From Candidatus Uhrbacteria bacterium RIFOXYB12_FULL_58_10 (lineage in GTDB: Bacteria; Patescibacteriota; Patescibacteriia; UBA9934; GWF2-40-263), in NCBI GenBank assembly GCA_943357275.1, contig CALRGL010000034.1, positions 1 to 10,520 on the forward strand: a stretch of 10,520 nucleotides of DNA, written 5' to 3'. Both the position numbers and the translations under genes were made by a program. Positions 1 through 6,530 of the stretch are shown in pieces. Numbering within the stretch: the stretch's first letter is position 1; each line of letters begins with the position of its first letter. The notes below the pieces were generated by a model. It saw nothing but the letters and a program-made list of their open reading frames with translations, ran no database searches and was not told the DNA's origin.

Positions 1-376
1 CGTAAGCAAGAGAAGCAATATAGGTTTCAAATTGTGATGGAGCGATGCGAGCAAGATGAACGTGTTCGATGGTCTTGAGTCCAAGCTTGAAAAGCTCAAT
101 ACGTAGACGAAATTCATTTAAACGAAAGTTAGTCGACTGAACAAGGACAACAAGATCACCTGGTTTCATGGATTGAAAACGTGCCAGAATTTCATCTGGA
201 GTGATGGAAGCAATATCTTGGAAGCTCTCGGGTGGAAGATTAGCTCGGTACCCTTCAACAAGCAGATTGGTGAGAGGAGCCTCTGTGTCAAAAAGAACAA
301 GGGCTGATTGTTCAGGGGTGAATTCAATCGCATGGGTGAGAATGTCGTGAAGATGGGTGGCTAGAGAAGTATTCAT
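1..376 (-). CDS. Partial hypothetical protein, possibly M29-aminopeptidase-like
   Basis: The minus strand is open from an ATG at 376-374 to the window edge (125 codons; the C-terminus lies outside). The start is supported by an in-frame TGA shortly upstream. The visible part begins MNTSLATHLHDILTHAIEF and includes ALVLFDTE, a KPGDLVVLVQSTNFRL stretch and a LGLKTIEHVHLARI stretch. The pattern of short hydrophobic strands with a PGDLVVLV segment recalls the N-terminal half of M29-type aminopeptidases (AmpS/PepS), but the metal-binding residues would be in the missing part, so this is only a suggestion. No signal peptide or membrane segment is seen. It is divergent from the zinc-finger/HAD operon; 377-433 presumably holds its promoter, but I cannot identify one with confidence. 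That it is a gene is likely; its function is uncertain. Confidence 0.75.
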   Translation of the reverse strand, partial: MNTSLATHLHDILTHAIEFTPEQSALVLFDTEAPLTNLLVEGYRANLPPESFQDIASITPDEILARFQSMKPGDLVVLVQSTNFRLNEFRLRIELFKLGLKTIEHVHLARIAPSQFETYIASLAY

Positions 377-433
377 AAAAGATTGATCAAATCATGCCAT
401 ATCTTGCCAAGATAATAAAGACAGAGACATTCC

Positions 434-462
434 TTGACATTTTCAAGTTTCCCCAGTATTCT
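434..462 (+). promoter_or_regulatory. Sigma-70 type promoter for the zinc-finger/HAD operon
   Basis: A perfect -35 TTGACA (434-439), a 17-nt spacer and a -10 TATTCT (457-462) are present. The expected transcription start is near 469, about 30 nt before the ATG at 500. Because the promoter covers the upstream in-frame ATG at 434, that ATG cannot be the real start of the downstream gene. Confidence 0.8.
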
Positions 463-487
463 CCAGGTTGGTTTTATTCCAAAACCA

Positions 488-493
488 AGGAAG
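488..493 (+). promoter_or_regulatory. Shine-Dalgarno AGGAAG that decides the start at 500
   Basis: AGGAAG ends 6 nt before the ATG at 500 and directly abuts an in-frame ATG at 494, which is too close to be used. This points to translation from 500. It is the clearest Shine-Dalgarno in the window; most other genes here lack one. Confidence 0.6.
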
Positions 494-499
494 ATGAAC

Positions 500-745
500 A
501 TGTTCAGATGCCAGGTTTGCAACGGCCCCATCGACGATTTTCAGGTGGTGAATTTGGGAAACGGACAATCTGTCTGTTCACAAGTTTGTCTTGAGACTGG
601 TGATGTTCAGACGCAAGCAAGTTTGGTAGAACTTACGTTGAGTATTGATGTTGATCAGGATCACCCCGACCAGACATCAGAGGATCATACCACTTGCATT
701 GTGGTGATCGACTTGGCAGGTGAGGATCCGAGTTTTGAACTGTGA
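500..745 (+). CDS. Small TRASH/YHS-like zinc-finger protein
   Basis: This encodes an 81-residue protein beginning MFRCQVCNGPID. Two cysteine pairs, CQVC (C4, C7) and CSQVC (C27, C31), separated by about 20 residues with a conserved-looking CS before the last pair, resemble the treble-clef TRASH/YHS class of small zinc domains. The C-terminal half is acidic (SIDVDQDHPDQTSEDH) and carries no recognised domain. The start at 500 is preferred over in-frame ATGs at 434 and 494 because of the AGGAAG at 488-493 and because the promoter overlaps 434. Its TGA (743-745) overlaps the GTG start of the phosphatase gene by 4 nt, so the two are probably translationally coupled. The role is unknown: metal sensing, metal delivery or protein binding are all possible. 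Confidence 0.75.
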   Translation: MFRCQVCNGPIDDFQVVNLGNGQSVCSQVCLETGDVQTQASLVELTLSIDVDQDHPDQTSEDHTTCIVVIDLAGEDPSFEL

Positions 746-1290
746 GTACATTTTCACCAAAGGCACTTTTTATTGATCGCGACGGGGTGTTGAACGATCT
801 TGTAGATCGAGGTGACACGTTTTCCTTTGAGGGAAAGCCAATTCGCTGGACAGCCCCGTTTCATCTTCACGAAGTGCGATTGAAGCCTCATGCCGAAGAA
901 GCTCTCAAGCTCATCGAAGCAAAGGGGTATCTGCGCATTATCGTTACAAATCAGCCGGACGTTGCCACAGGGCATATTGATCCGGAAGAGTTCGAGCGCA
1001 TGATGGATGTGTTTCGTGCCCTTCGGGTTACCGAAGTCCGTGCATGTAAGCATCATCCAAAAGATGGTTGCTTCTGTCGCAAACCTCGTCCTGGCATGCT
1101 CTTGTCGGTTGCTGATTTCTACAACGTCGATCTATTCCGATCCTTCATGGTCGGTGATATGGAAACAGATATTCAGGCTGGAAAAGCCGCGAGCGTTCAA
1201 ACGATTCTCGTCGAGAATCCGCCAGACGTTCCGTCAGGAGCCGATCATCGTTTTGCAAATATTCTCGAAGTCGCCAAGTGGCTCCCTTAG
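742..1290 (+). CDS. gmhB: GmhB-type HAD-IIIA sugar (bis)phosphate phosphatase
   Basis: This 182-residue HAD-superfamily phosphatase is of the D-glycero-D-manno-heptose 1,7-bisphosphate 7-phosphatase (GmhB)/histidinol-phosphatase type. Visible motifs: motif I DRDGVLN with nucleophile and acid/base D12/D14; motif II IIVTNQ (T69); the family zinc site CKHHPKDGCFC (C102, H104, C110, C112), immediately followed by RKPRPGM carrying the motif III lysine K114; and motif IV GDMETD (D139, D143), which helps bind Mg. The length is normal for the family. Translation starts at GTG 742, inside the stop of the preceding zinc-finger gene, which suggests coupling; an intrinsic terminator follows at once. GmhB normally serves nucleotide-activated heptose synthesis, but no other heptose gene is in the window, so the true substrate may be another sugar bisphosphate or histidinol phosphate. 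The fold is certain, the substrate is not. Confidence 0.88.
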   Translation: MSTFSPKALFIDRDGVLNDLVDRGDTFSFEGKPIRWTAPFHLHEVRLKPHAEEALKLIEAKGYLRIIVTNQPDVATGHIDPEEFERMMDVFRALRVTEVRACKHHPKDGCFCRKPRPGMLLSVADFYNVDLFRSFMVGDMETDIQAGKAASVQTILVENPPDVPSGADHRFANILEVAKWLP

Positions 1291-1315
1291 ATCCGATGTC
1301 TGTCGGGTCTTTTTT
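1290..1315 (+). terminator. Intrinsic terminator of the zinc-finger/HAD operon
   Basis: A 7-bp stem, GATCCGA (1290-1296) with TCGGGTC (1303-1309, one G-U pair), closes a 6-nt loop and is followed by six T (1310-1315). The stem begins at the last base of the phosphatase stop codon. Confidence 0.8.
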
Positions 1316-1331
1316 ATTTTTGTGCGGCAAT

Positions 1332-1379
1332 AAAAAAAGGACCCGAGCGCACGACCAGGTGGTCGGAGCATTTCGGGTC
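1332..1379 (-). terminator. Two-tier intrinsic terminator of the 1378-1881 gene
   Basis: Read on the minus strand, an outer 7-bp stem GACCCGA/TCGGGTC (1379-1373 with 1346-1340) encloses an inner hairpin CGACC/GGTCG (1365-1361 with 1356-1352), and the structure is followed by seven U (1338-1332). The outer stem includes two bases of the gene's TGA stop codon. The same 7-nt arm also occurs in the opposing terminator at 1303-1309. Confidence 0.75.
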
Positions 1380-1881
1380 AGTTGCAGGTGACAGAGAACG
1401 CTTGGAATCCATTGGGATGAATGTAAACGGATCGGTGGTTGGGTACAGAGGACCAGGACACCGTCACACTGCAGGAGGCGGGGCGCGGGTTGAGACGACG
1501 CTTGACCTCGGCTTTGATCTGCTCCTTGACCGCTTGCCGATCGTTCGCGTTCTGCAACATGGCCCGAATGTTCTGAACCAGTTGAGGGTTTGGCGACGTG
1601 TCAGCTTCACGGTTGATCACGGGGCGAGGTGTTGCAGGTGAGTGCTGCGTCTGAAGCATCTTCTCGACGATCATTGCCCCGGTGAACTGCACGAACGTCT
1701 TGTCCGTGTTCCCGGCGTTTTGCCAGGAACGGAAGCGGAGCCACAAGGCTTCGCCACGCTCCGGAACCGCGTTGGCAAGTCCAGCGACGATTCGATCGTC
1801 CATCGGAAGCAGGCAGGTCATGAGTCCGAAGACGTCTTGGTACAAATCTTTGCGAATGTCCATGCTGGTGTTTGCAGACAC
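1378..1881 (-). CDS. Hypothetical protein of 167 residues, unrecognised family
   Basis: A GTG start at 1881 is chosen because an AG-rich stretch (AAAGAGA) lies about 5 nt upstream; an in-frame ATG at 1863 has none. I do not recognise the family. Residues 1-80 look helical and mixed-charge (a LPMDDRIVAGLANAVPERG segment and a WLRFRSW segment). Residues 81-100 are a Pro/Thr/Ser-rich linker. Residues 100-132 form a charged helix (NDRQAVKEQIKAEVKRRL). The tail (134-167) is Ser/Val-rich and beta-like, bounded by C137 and C166, which could form a disulfide or bind a metal. No signal peptide or membrane segment is seen. The local GC content looks higher than in recQ. It has its own consensus promoter and terminator, so it is a single-gene transcription unit, divergent from recQ. 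Confidence 0.7.
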   Translation of the reverse strand: MSANTSMDIRKDLYQDVFGLMTCLLPMDDRIVAGLANAVPERGEALWLRFRSWQNAGNTDKTFVQFTGAMIVEKMLQTQHSPATPRPVINREADTSPNPQLVQNIRAMLQNANDRQAVKEQIKAEVKRRLNPRPASCSVTVSWSSVPNHRSVYIHPNGFQAFSVTCN

Positions 1882-1927
1882 GTTTGTCTCTTTCTTTACA
1901 AATCGTTTACGGTTTTTTGAACTTGAT

Positions 1928-1956
1928 ACTATACCCTAAAATGGGCATTTTGTCAA
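1928..1956 (-). promoter_or_regulatory. Near-consensus sigma-70 promoter of the 1378-1881 gene
   Basis: On the minus strand a -35 TTGACA (1956-1951), a 17-nt spacer and a -10 TATAGT (1933-1928) are present. The predicted transcription start is near 1921, about 40 nt before the GTG at 1881. This is the strongest protein-gene promoter in the window. Confidence 0.85.
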
Positions 1957-2012
1957 GCTAATTAGGATGTCGTTTGATAGTATTTTCGTCAGGATTCTGT
2001 GCACAACTTCGA

Positions 2013-2041
2013 TTGACAAAGTCACTTTTTTTTCGTATTCT
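2013..2041 (+). promoter_or_regulatory. Sigma-70 promoter of recQ
   Basis: A -35 TTGACA (2013-2018), a 17-nt spacer and a -10 TATTCT (2036-2041) have the same hexamers and spacing as the promoter at 434-462. An overlapping TATACA at 2041-2046 could serve as an alternative -10. The expected start near 2048 leaves about 20 nt of leader before ATG 2068. It is divergent from the promoter at 1928-1956, with about 55 bp between them in which I see no clear operator. Confidence 0.8.
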
Positions 2042-2067
2042 ATACATGAATTGATCCGACGTCAGCG

Positions 2068-3891
2068 ATGAAGCTGTCGTTTTTTATTCCTATGCATTCA
2101 CTCCTTAAAAAGTATTTTGGGTACGACGAATTTCGTCCTCTGCAAGAAGAAATTATTCAGACAGTTTTGGATGGAAAGGATGCGTTAGTTCTCATGCCAA
2201 CCGGTGGGGGAAAGTCTTTATGTTTTCAGTTGCCCGCGCTCAAGCTCGAGGGAATCACACTTGTGGTTTCTCCGCTTGTGGCTCTGATGAAAGACCAAGT
2301 GGACTCGCTTGTGGCAAACGGCATTCCTGCGGCGTTTTTGAATAGCACGCTGAACGCTGAACAACGTCGAACCGTTGAAGCACAGATTCGATCAGGTGAA
2401 TTGAAGTTGCTTTACATCGCTCCTGAGCGTTTGGCGATGATCGAGTTTCAAGCCATGCTCAGTGCTCTTCCTGTTCAATTGATTGCCATCGACGAAGCTC
2501 ATTGTATTTCAGAATGGGGACATGATTTTCGACCAGAATATCGCAACCTGAAATTGCTTCGTAGAAAATTTCCGCGCGTACCAGTGATTGCTTTGACCGC
2601 CACAGCAACAGAGCGAGTGCGCGAAGATATTTTGCGCGAGCTTTCGATGCAAACCGCGCAAACGTTTCTCTCAAGTTTTAATCGACCAAACTTGAGTTAC
2701 AGCGTTCGTCCAAAATACAAAGCCGTGGACGCGCTTGTACAGCTTTTGAAACAACATCGGAATGAATCGATTATTATTTATTGTTTTTCACGAAACGATA
2801 CAGAAAGCCTTGTAAAAGACTTGAAAAAGGCGGGAATGTGGGCAGCGGCGTATCATGCGGGTTTGCCAAAGGAAGAACGCAAGCGCGTTCAAGAAAAGTT
2901 TATTCGTGATGAGACGTTGATTATTGTGGCAACGATTGCGTTTGGAATGGGAATCGATAAACCGGATGTGCGACTTGTTGTGCACATGGATTTTCCTAAA
3001 ACGATCGAATCGTACTATCAAGAAACGGGTCGTGCGGGACGTGATGGATTGCCGAGTGAATGTGTTTTGTTTTTCTCGCTGGCAGATAAACGCAAACAAG
3101 ATTTTTTTATTAATCAGATTGAAAACGAAACAGAAAAAGCGCTTGCAAAACACAAATGCAATCGTGTGATTGAGTATTGTCAGTTGCATGACTGTCGTCG
3201 ACTTTTTTTGCTTTCGTATTTTGGAGAATCTACATCGGATGTTGTATGTGGTGCCTGTGATAATTGTTCGAAGGAACCTGTTGTCACACAAGATGCAACT
3301 GAGATCGCGCAAAAGATTCTTTCGACGGTTTTGAAAACAGGGGAGTTCTTTGGAAGTGCTTATGTGTGTGATGTGATGCGCGGTTCTAAGCGTAAACAGA
3401 TTCTTGACAATAAGCATGACAAGTTATCTGTACACGGAATCGCGAGTGATAAATCGACAGAAGAACTACGAACGCGTGTGGATCAGTTGTTGTACGAAGG
3501 CTACTTACAAAAAACAACAGGGGAGTATCCGACCATGATTGTTTCGCAAAAAGGAAAAGAAGCGTTGAGAGATCGATTGGCAATTCAACTTGGAGAAATC
3601 GCCACAACAGCAAAAGCACCTCCTCGATCGAGAAAAGAAGAGGAAGAAGTGGATTACGATAAACCTCTCTTCGAGGAACTGCGTGTGCTTCGAAAACGTC
3701 TTGCGGACGAAATGGAAGTTCCACCGTTTGTGGTGTTTGGAAATAAAACCTTGCAAGACATGGCAAAGAAGTTTCCAAAAACAGAATCAGACATGATGCA
3801 CATTTTTGGAATCGGTGCGACCAAGATGGAACAGTATGGCGAAGTGTTTTTGAAAGCGATTCAAGATTATTTGGAACGAAACAAAAAGTAG
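2068..3891 (+). CDS. recQ: ATP-dependent DNA helicase RecQ
   Basis: This is a full-length (607-residue) 3'-5' RecQ-family DNA helicase for recombinational repair and fork restart in the cytoplasm. The domains are complete and in order. The superfamily 2 core carries motif 0 FRPLQ (22-26), Walker A PTGGGKS (44-50), DEAH (142-145) followed by CISEWGHDFRPEY, TATAT (177-181), YCFSR (238-242), and motifs V/VI with GMGIDKPDV and QETGRAGRDG (318-327). The RQC zinc site is C376, C394, C397, C400 (CRRLF then CGACDNC). The RQC winged helix covers about 405-505. A C-terminal HRDC domain lies at about 532-603 (PLFEELRVLRKRLADE). ATG 2068 is the first start after the promoter; an in-frame ATG at 2092 (MHSLLKKYFGYD) matches the usual RecQ N-terminus and may be the true start. 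Neither has a Shine-Dalgarno. Confidence 0.97.
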   Translation: MKLSFFIPMHSLLKKYFGYDEFRPLQEEIIQTVLDGKDALVLMPTGGGKSLCFQLPALKLEGITLVVSPLVALMKDQVDSLVANGIPAAFLNSTLNAEQRRTVEAQIRSGELKLLYIAPERLAMIEFQAMLSALPVQLIAIDEAHCISEWGHDFRPEYRNLKLLRRKFPRVPVIALTATATERVREDILRELSMQTAQTFLSSFNRPNLSYSVRPKYKAVDALVQLLKQHRNESIIIYCFSRNDTESLVKDLKKAGMWAAAYHAGLPKEERKRVQEKFIRDETLIIVATIAFGMGIDKPDVRLVVHMDFPKTIESYYQETGRAGRDGLPSECVLFFSLADKRKQDFFINQIENETEKALAKHKCNRVIEYCQLHDCRRLFLLSYFGESTSDVVCGACDNCSKEPVVTQDATEIAQKILSTVLKTGEFFGSAYVCDVMRGSKRKQILDNKHDKLSVHGIASDKSTEELRTRVDQLLYEGYLQKTTGEYPTMIVSQKGKEALRDRLAIQLGEIATTAKAPPRSRKEEEEVDYDKPLFEELRVLRKRLADEMEVPPFVVFGNKTLQDMAKKFPKTESDMMHIFGIGATKMEQYGEVFLKAIQDYLERNKK

Positions 3892-3913
3892 AAAGAATTC
3901 TTTCTACTTTTTT
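3883..3913. terminator. Perfect palindromic bidirectional terminator with both stop codons inside
   Basis: AAAAAGTAGAAAG (3883-3895) and its exact reverse complement (3900-3912) flank AATT, giving an A-run/stem/T-run in both directions. The recQ TAG (3889-3891) lies in the left arm and the transglycosylase TAG (3906-3904) in the right arm, so the convergent genes share one terminator and are 12 nt apart. Confidence 0.8.
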
Positions 3914-5238
3914 AATGCATCAATATCTTCTTGATAGCCATCTGCTGTTTTCACGACGTTATCGCCGTAAAATCGGAATCGAACGTTTGTGGAACCGGAG
4001 AAGTACTTCATGGCCGCGGCCCATTCTCCTTCTTTTGTTGTGGCTCCATCGTTTCCAAGCTTCAAAGCCGCTGCAAGAAAGGCGTCACGAATTTCCCAAG
4101 GATCTGCTGGAAGACCAGTGATTTTTGTGATTTTGTCTTTGTATCCCATCCAGGTCGACGGAATAAACTGTGCCGGACCCATCGCACCACCCCAACCAAC
4201 TTGATTGCCTTGCTTGTCTTTCATCGGACAAGAAACCGCGGTTGTATCGGGATTGCGTCCAAGTTCGGCAGTAATCGTTTTGAAGGGTTCCTGATCACGT
4301 GTTGGTTTCATAATGACCTTCCAGCTTTTTGAAGGAGGATCACCTGCACGGTTACACGTTCCAACATTTTTTCCGAGATTAGACTCTTGCGTAAGGATTG
4401 CAAGCAGGAATGCGGCACGGACACCTGTGGAAGCGGAAACTTGCTGAGCAATGGTTACCGCTTGTCCAAACGTAATCTGTTTTCCAACGTCCAAAAGTTG
4501 GTAGAGGCGAGATTGAATCTTTGAAGCCTCTTTTTTTGAATCCGCAAGAACGGTTTGATAATTGGATTCGAGACCTTTTGTTTTGGAAAGAAGAGACGAT
4601 TGTTCGGACACAGAACCACTCAGTGCTTCCTCTTGAGCTTCTTTAAGAGAAAGATATTCCTGCATGCGAGACTCTTTTTCATCCAAGTAAGTTTTTTGTT
4701 TGTTGAGTTCCTCGTTATCCTTTTCCAGCTCTTCCGATAAAACATTCAGACCAGAAGCGACTTGCGTGTACGATTGGAGCTCTGTAAGCACATCAAACAG
4801 AGAATCTTTGGAAAACAGAACAAAGATCATGTTGCGTTCATCGTTCTGACGCATTTCTCTCAAGTATTCAGCGATTTGAGATTTGATTGTATTCATCTTC
4901 ATTTCGTTTTCTTGAATGACAAGATGATTTTCCAAGACTTGCTGGTTCAAGTCTTCCACTTCAAGCGAGAGAGCTTCAATACTGAGTGCAAGTGTGGCTT
5001 GTTCGTTGTGAAGAACTTTGATTTTTGTCTGTAGGGTTTTCTTTTCACGTCCAATGGTGGTGAGTTCTTTTTGATATTCTGAAATTTTCCGTTGAATTTG
5101 TTGAAGTTGTTGTTGGAGTTGTGATTTTTCCTGCTCTACTTGTTCGAGCGTTTCTTGAGCAAACACAAAATGATTCACGCTTCCTCCTGCGAGAATAGAA
5201 CTAAGAACAAATAGGAACAAGATTTGTTTCAATCTCAT
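3904..5238 (-). CDS. Secreted coiled-coil lytic murein transglycosylase
   Basis: This 444-residue exported protein is predicted to cleave the MurNAc-GlcNAc bond of peptidoglycan. Residues 1-27 are a signal peptide: K/R-containing N-region, a hydrophobic ILFLFVLSSILAGG core, and a likely cut after VFA. About 28-245 is a long Gln/Glu/Lys-rich coiled coil with a short break near 135-165, similar in architecture to the coiled-coil halves of PcsB/EnvC-type hydrolases and their activators. About 255-430 is a lysozyme-like MltB/SLT-type domain: ILTQESNLG gives catalytic E285, and GGAMGPAQFIPSTW (350-363) is the family signature. C295 and C337 could form a disulfide. The gene has its own extended -10 promoter abutting the ATG, no Shine-Dalgarno, and converges with recQ. 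The coiled coil may tether the enzyme or autoregulate it (inference). The enzymatic class is well supported; the family label is less so. Confidence 0.92.
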   Translation of the reverse strand: MRLKQILFLFVLSSILAGGSVNHFVFAQETLEQVEQEKSQLQQQLQQIQRKISEYQKELTTIGREKKTLQTKIKVLHNEQATLALSIEALSLEVEDLNQQVLENHLVIQENEMKMNTIKSQIAEYLREMRQNDERNMIFVLFSKDSLFDVLTELQSYTQVASGLNVLSEELEKDNEELNKQKTYLDEKESRMQEYLSLKEAQEEALSGSVSEQSSLLSKTKGLESNYQTVLADSKKEASKIQSRLYQLLDVGKQITFGQAVTIAQQVSASTGVRAAFLLAILTQESNLGKNVGTCNRAGDPPSKSWKVIMKPTRDQEPFKTITAELGRNPDTTAVSCPMKDKQGNQVGWGGAMGPAQFIPSTWMGYKDKITKITGLPADPWEIRDAFLAAALKLGNDGATTKEGEWAAAMKYFSGSTNVRFRFYGDNVVKTADGYQEDIDALKK

Positions 5239-5244
5239 GAGGAA

Positions 5245-5253
5245 AGTATACCA
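5245..5253 (-). promoter_or_regulatory. Extended -10 promoter giving a predicted leaderless mRNA (transglycosylase)
   Basis: TGG-TATACT reads 5253-5245 on the minus strand, and exactly 6 nt (TTCCTC) separate the hexamer from the ATG at 5238. With usual spacing the transcript would begin at or next to the A of ATG. No convincing -35 and no Shine-Dalgarno are seen, consistent with an extended -10, leaderless gene. Confidence 0.6.
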
Positions 5254-5268
5254 CGGCTAATTTCGAAC

Positions 5269-5299
5269 AAAAACACACCTTTTCAACGAGGTGTGTTTT
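5269..5299 (-). terminator. Intrinsic terminator of the mscL operon
   Basis: An 11-bp stem, AAAACACACCT (5299-5289) with AGGTGTGTTTT (5280-5270), closes an 8-nt loop and runs into a U tract (5273-5269). It lies just after the stop of the 5305-6018 gene and before the promoter of the transglycosylase, separating the two transcription units. Confidence 0.85.
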
Positions 5300-5304
5300 C
5301 TTGT

Positions 5305-6018
5305 TTATGATTTGAACCAACTTTTTACTCTCGAAAAGAGATTTCTTGGTTTCAGTTTTGGAAGTGCTGTGACTGATCCAGGAGCAATGTCTAACGTTTG
5401 CTCAATAACGGTAGGTTCAGGACTTGTTGGAATGGGTTCCTTTGAGCCAAGATCTCCGTCTCTTGATTCCAAGACCGTGTTGTTTAAGTCAATGACTCTT
5501 CGTTGTTCAGAAGAAGGAGGTCTCGGCACATCTTTTTCATTTCCGTAGGCTAGGACTTCGTTAAGAGCCCGTTTCACTTCCGAAGGTGGTTTGGGTGGAG
5601 AGGCGGGGTATTCTGTCTTTGAAAAATCCAGAACTTCGGAAAGATTACGTTGAGTTTCATCATCACTTAAACCCATGAATCCTTGTCGGATATCCTGGCT
5701 TGTAGAATTCGACTTCTTAAGGGCGATTGGTTCATCCGGTTGGTTGACTTGTTCGACCGTAAGCAAACGTTCAGAAACGCTTGTAAAATTTGGATTCTTT
5801 GCGGCTTGAGCTTTCATTTCATCTCTTAGCTTGTTGAATTTTTCCGTTGGATCTTCTGTTGATGTTACTCTGGCATCTTTTGCAACCGCCTTGTCAAACG
5901 CTTTAAACAACGCGTCTTCAGTTGTAGTCGAGTCTGAATTTATTTCTGAATCACTTCCAAGCATCATCGCTTCTGCGGATGCCGATTCAAAACCTTCTGA
6001 TGGTGATCGTTCTGACAT
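5305..6018 (-). CDS. Acidic, probably disordered hypothetical protein (mscL operon)
   Basis: This 237-residue protein begins MSERSPSEGFESASAEA. It is rich in Ser, Glu, Asp, Pro and Thr with few hydrophobic clusters, and looks largely disordered. There are short predicted helices around EKFNKLRDEMKAQAAK and the NLSEVLDFS and VKRALNEVLAYG segments, which share an L-x-EVL-like core. Proline-rich linkers include SPPKPPSEV and VPRPPSSEQ. The C-terminus is short, basic and amphipathic (RNLFSRVKSWFKS) and might contact a membrane or nucleic acid (inference). There is no signal peptide, membrane span or recognised domain. Its ATG follows the stop of the preceding gene by 5 nt without a Shine-Dalgarno, and a strong terminator follows. 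It is therefore the last gene of the mscL transcription unit. Function unknown. Confidence 0.75.
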   Translation of the reverse strand: MSERSPSEGFESASAEAMMLGSDSEINSDSTTTEDALFKAFDKAVAKDARVTSTEDPTEKFNKLRDEMKAQAAKNPNFTSVSERLLTVEQVNQPDEPIALKKSNSTSQDIRQGFMGLSDDETQRNLSEVLDFSKTEYPASPPKPPSEVKRALNEVLAYGNEKDVPRPPSSEQRRVIDLNNTVLESRDGDLGSKEPIPTSPEPTVIEQTLDIAPGSVTALPKLKPRNLFSRVKSWFKS

Positions 6019-6023
6019 ATTAT

Positions 6024-6530
6024 TTAGCTGTTTGAATTTGTAGTAATGGGGAGAGAAGGTGTTTCTATTGTTTTTGCGGAGGTTGATTCTGGTAAGGTGC
6101 CGATAGCATCTGATCCCGATCCTCCATTAAGAGATTCTAGTAGTCCTTTTCCTACTGCAAGAGCATGTTTTGCTTCTAAGATTTTTTCCTTATGCCAATC
6201 GTCTGCAGCTTCATCAAGCTTTTGTTCAAAAGTCTCTAGTAGCTTTGACATTTCTTGTTCAAGCTCTTCTTCTTGATTGGCAAGTGGTCCAACATGAACT
6301 TCGATTCCTTTTTTGAAAAGCTGGAAGAGCTTTGTGGCAATATCGCGTGGAATAGTTCCAAGTGTTTTGCTTTCAAATGGTTGCTCGGATTGAACTGGTT
6401 TGTCATCGAATTCTTCAAAAAGATCTTGCAATTTTCTTTTAAGAAGGTTCTTTTTAAGAAATTTATCTTGTTTTGGATCGCGTTCAGATTTTCCTTCTGC
6501 TTGGCGTTTTGCACTATCCATTTCTTGCAT
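6024..6530 (-). CDS. Longest ATG-started ORF left after the amber codon
   Basis: This is the intact downstream part of the interrupted gene: 168 residues from ATG 6530 (MQEMDSAKRQAEGKSERD). A second ATG lies at 6521, and neither has a Shine-Dalgarno. It contains a basic stretch (KKNLLKRKLQ), a central helical region (IPRDIATKLFQLFKKGIEVHVG), an acidic coiled-coil-like helix (NQEEELEQEMSKLLETFEQ) and a Ser/Thr/Pro-rich tail ending PITTNSNS. No domain is recognised. It could be expressed only by internal initiation or reinitiation; more likely it is the C-terminal portion of a 287-residue protein. It is followed after 5 nt by the next gene of the operon. Confidence 0.5.
   Translation of the reverse strand: MQEMDSAKRQAEGKSERDPKQDKFLKKNLLKRKLQDLFEEFDDKPVQSEQPFESKTLGTIPRDIATKLFQLFKKGIEVHVGPLANQEEELEQEMSKLLETFEQKLDEAADDWHKEKILEAKHALAVGKGLLESLNGGSGSDAIGTLPESTSAKTIETPSLPITTNSNS

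Noticed and set aside
434..499. Upstream ATG extension of the zinc-finger gene
   Set aside because: The ATG at 434 lies in the -35 box of the promoter; the Shine-Dalgarno at 488-493 fits ATG 500.
2788..3417. 209-codon minus-strand frame inside recQ
   Set aside because: It is antisense to the conserved helicase and RQC domains, without its own promoter or recognisable protein features.
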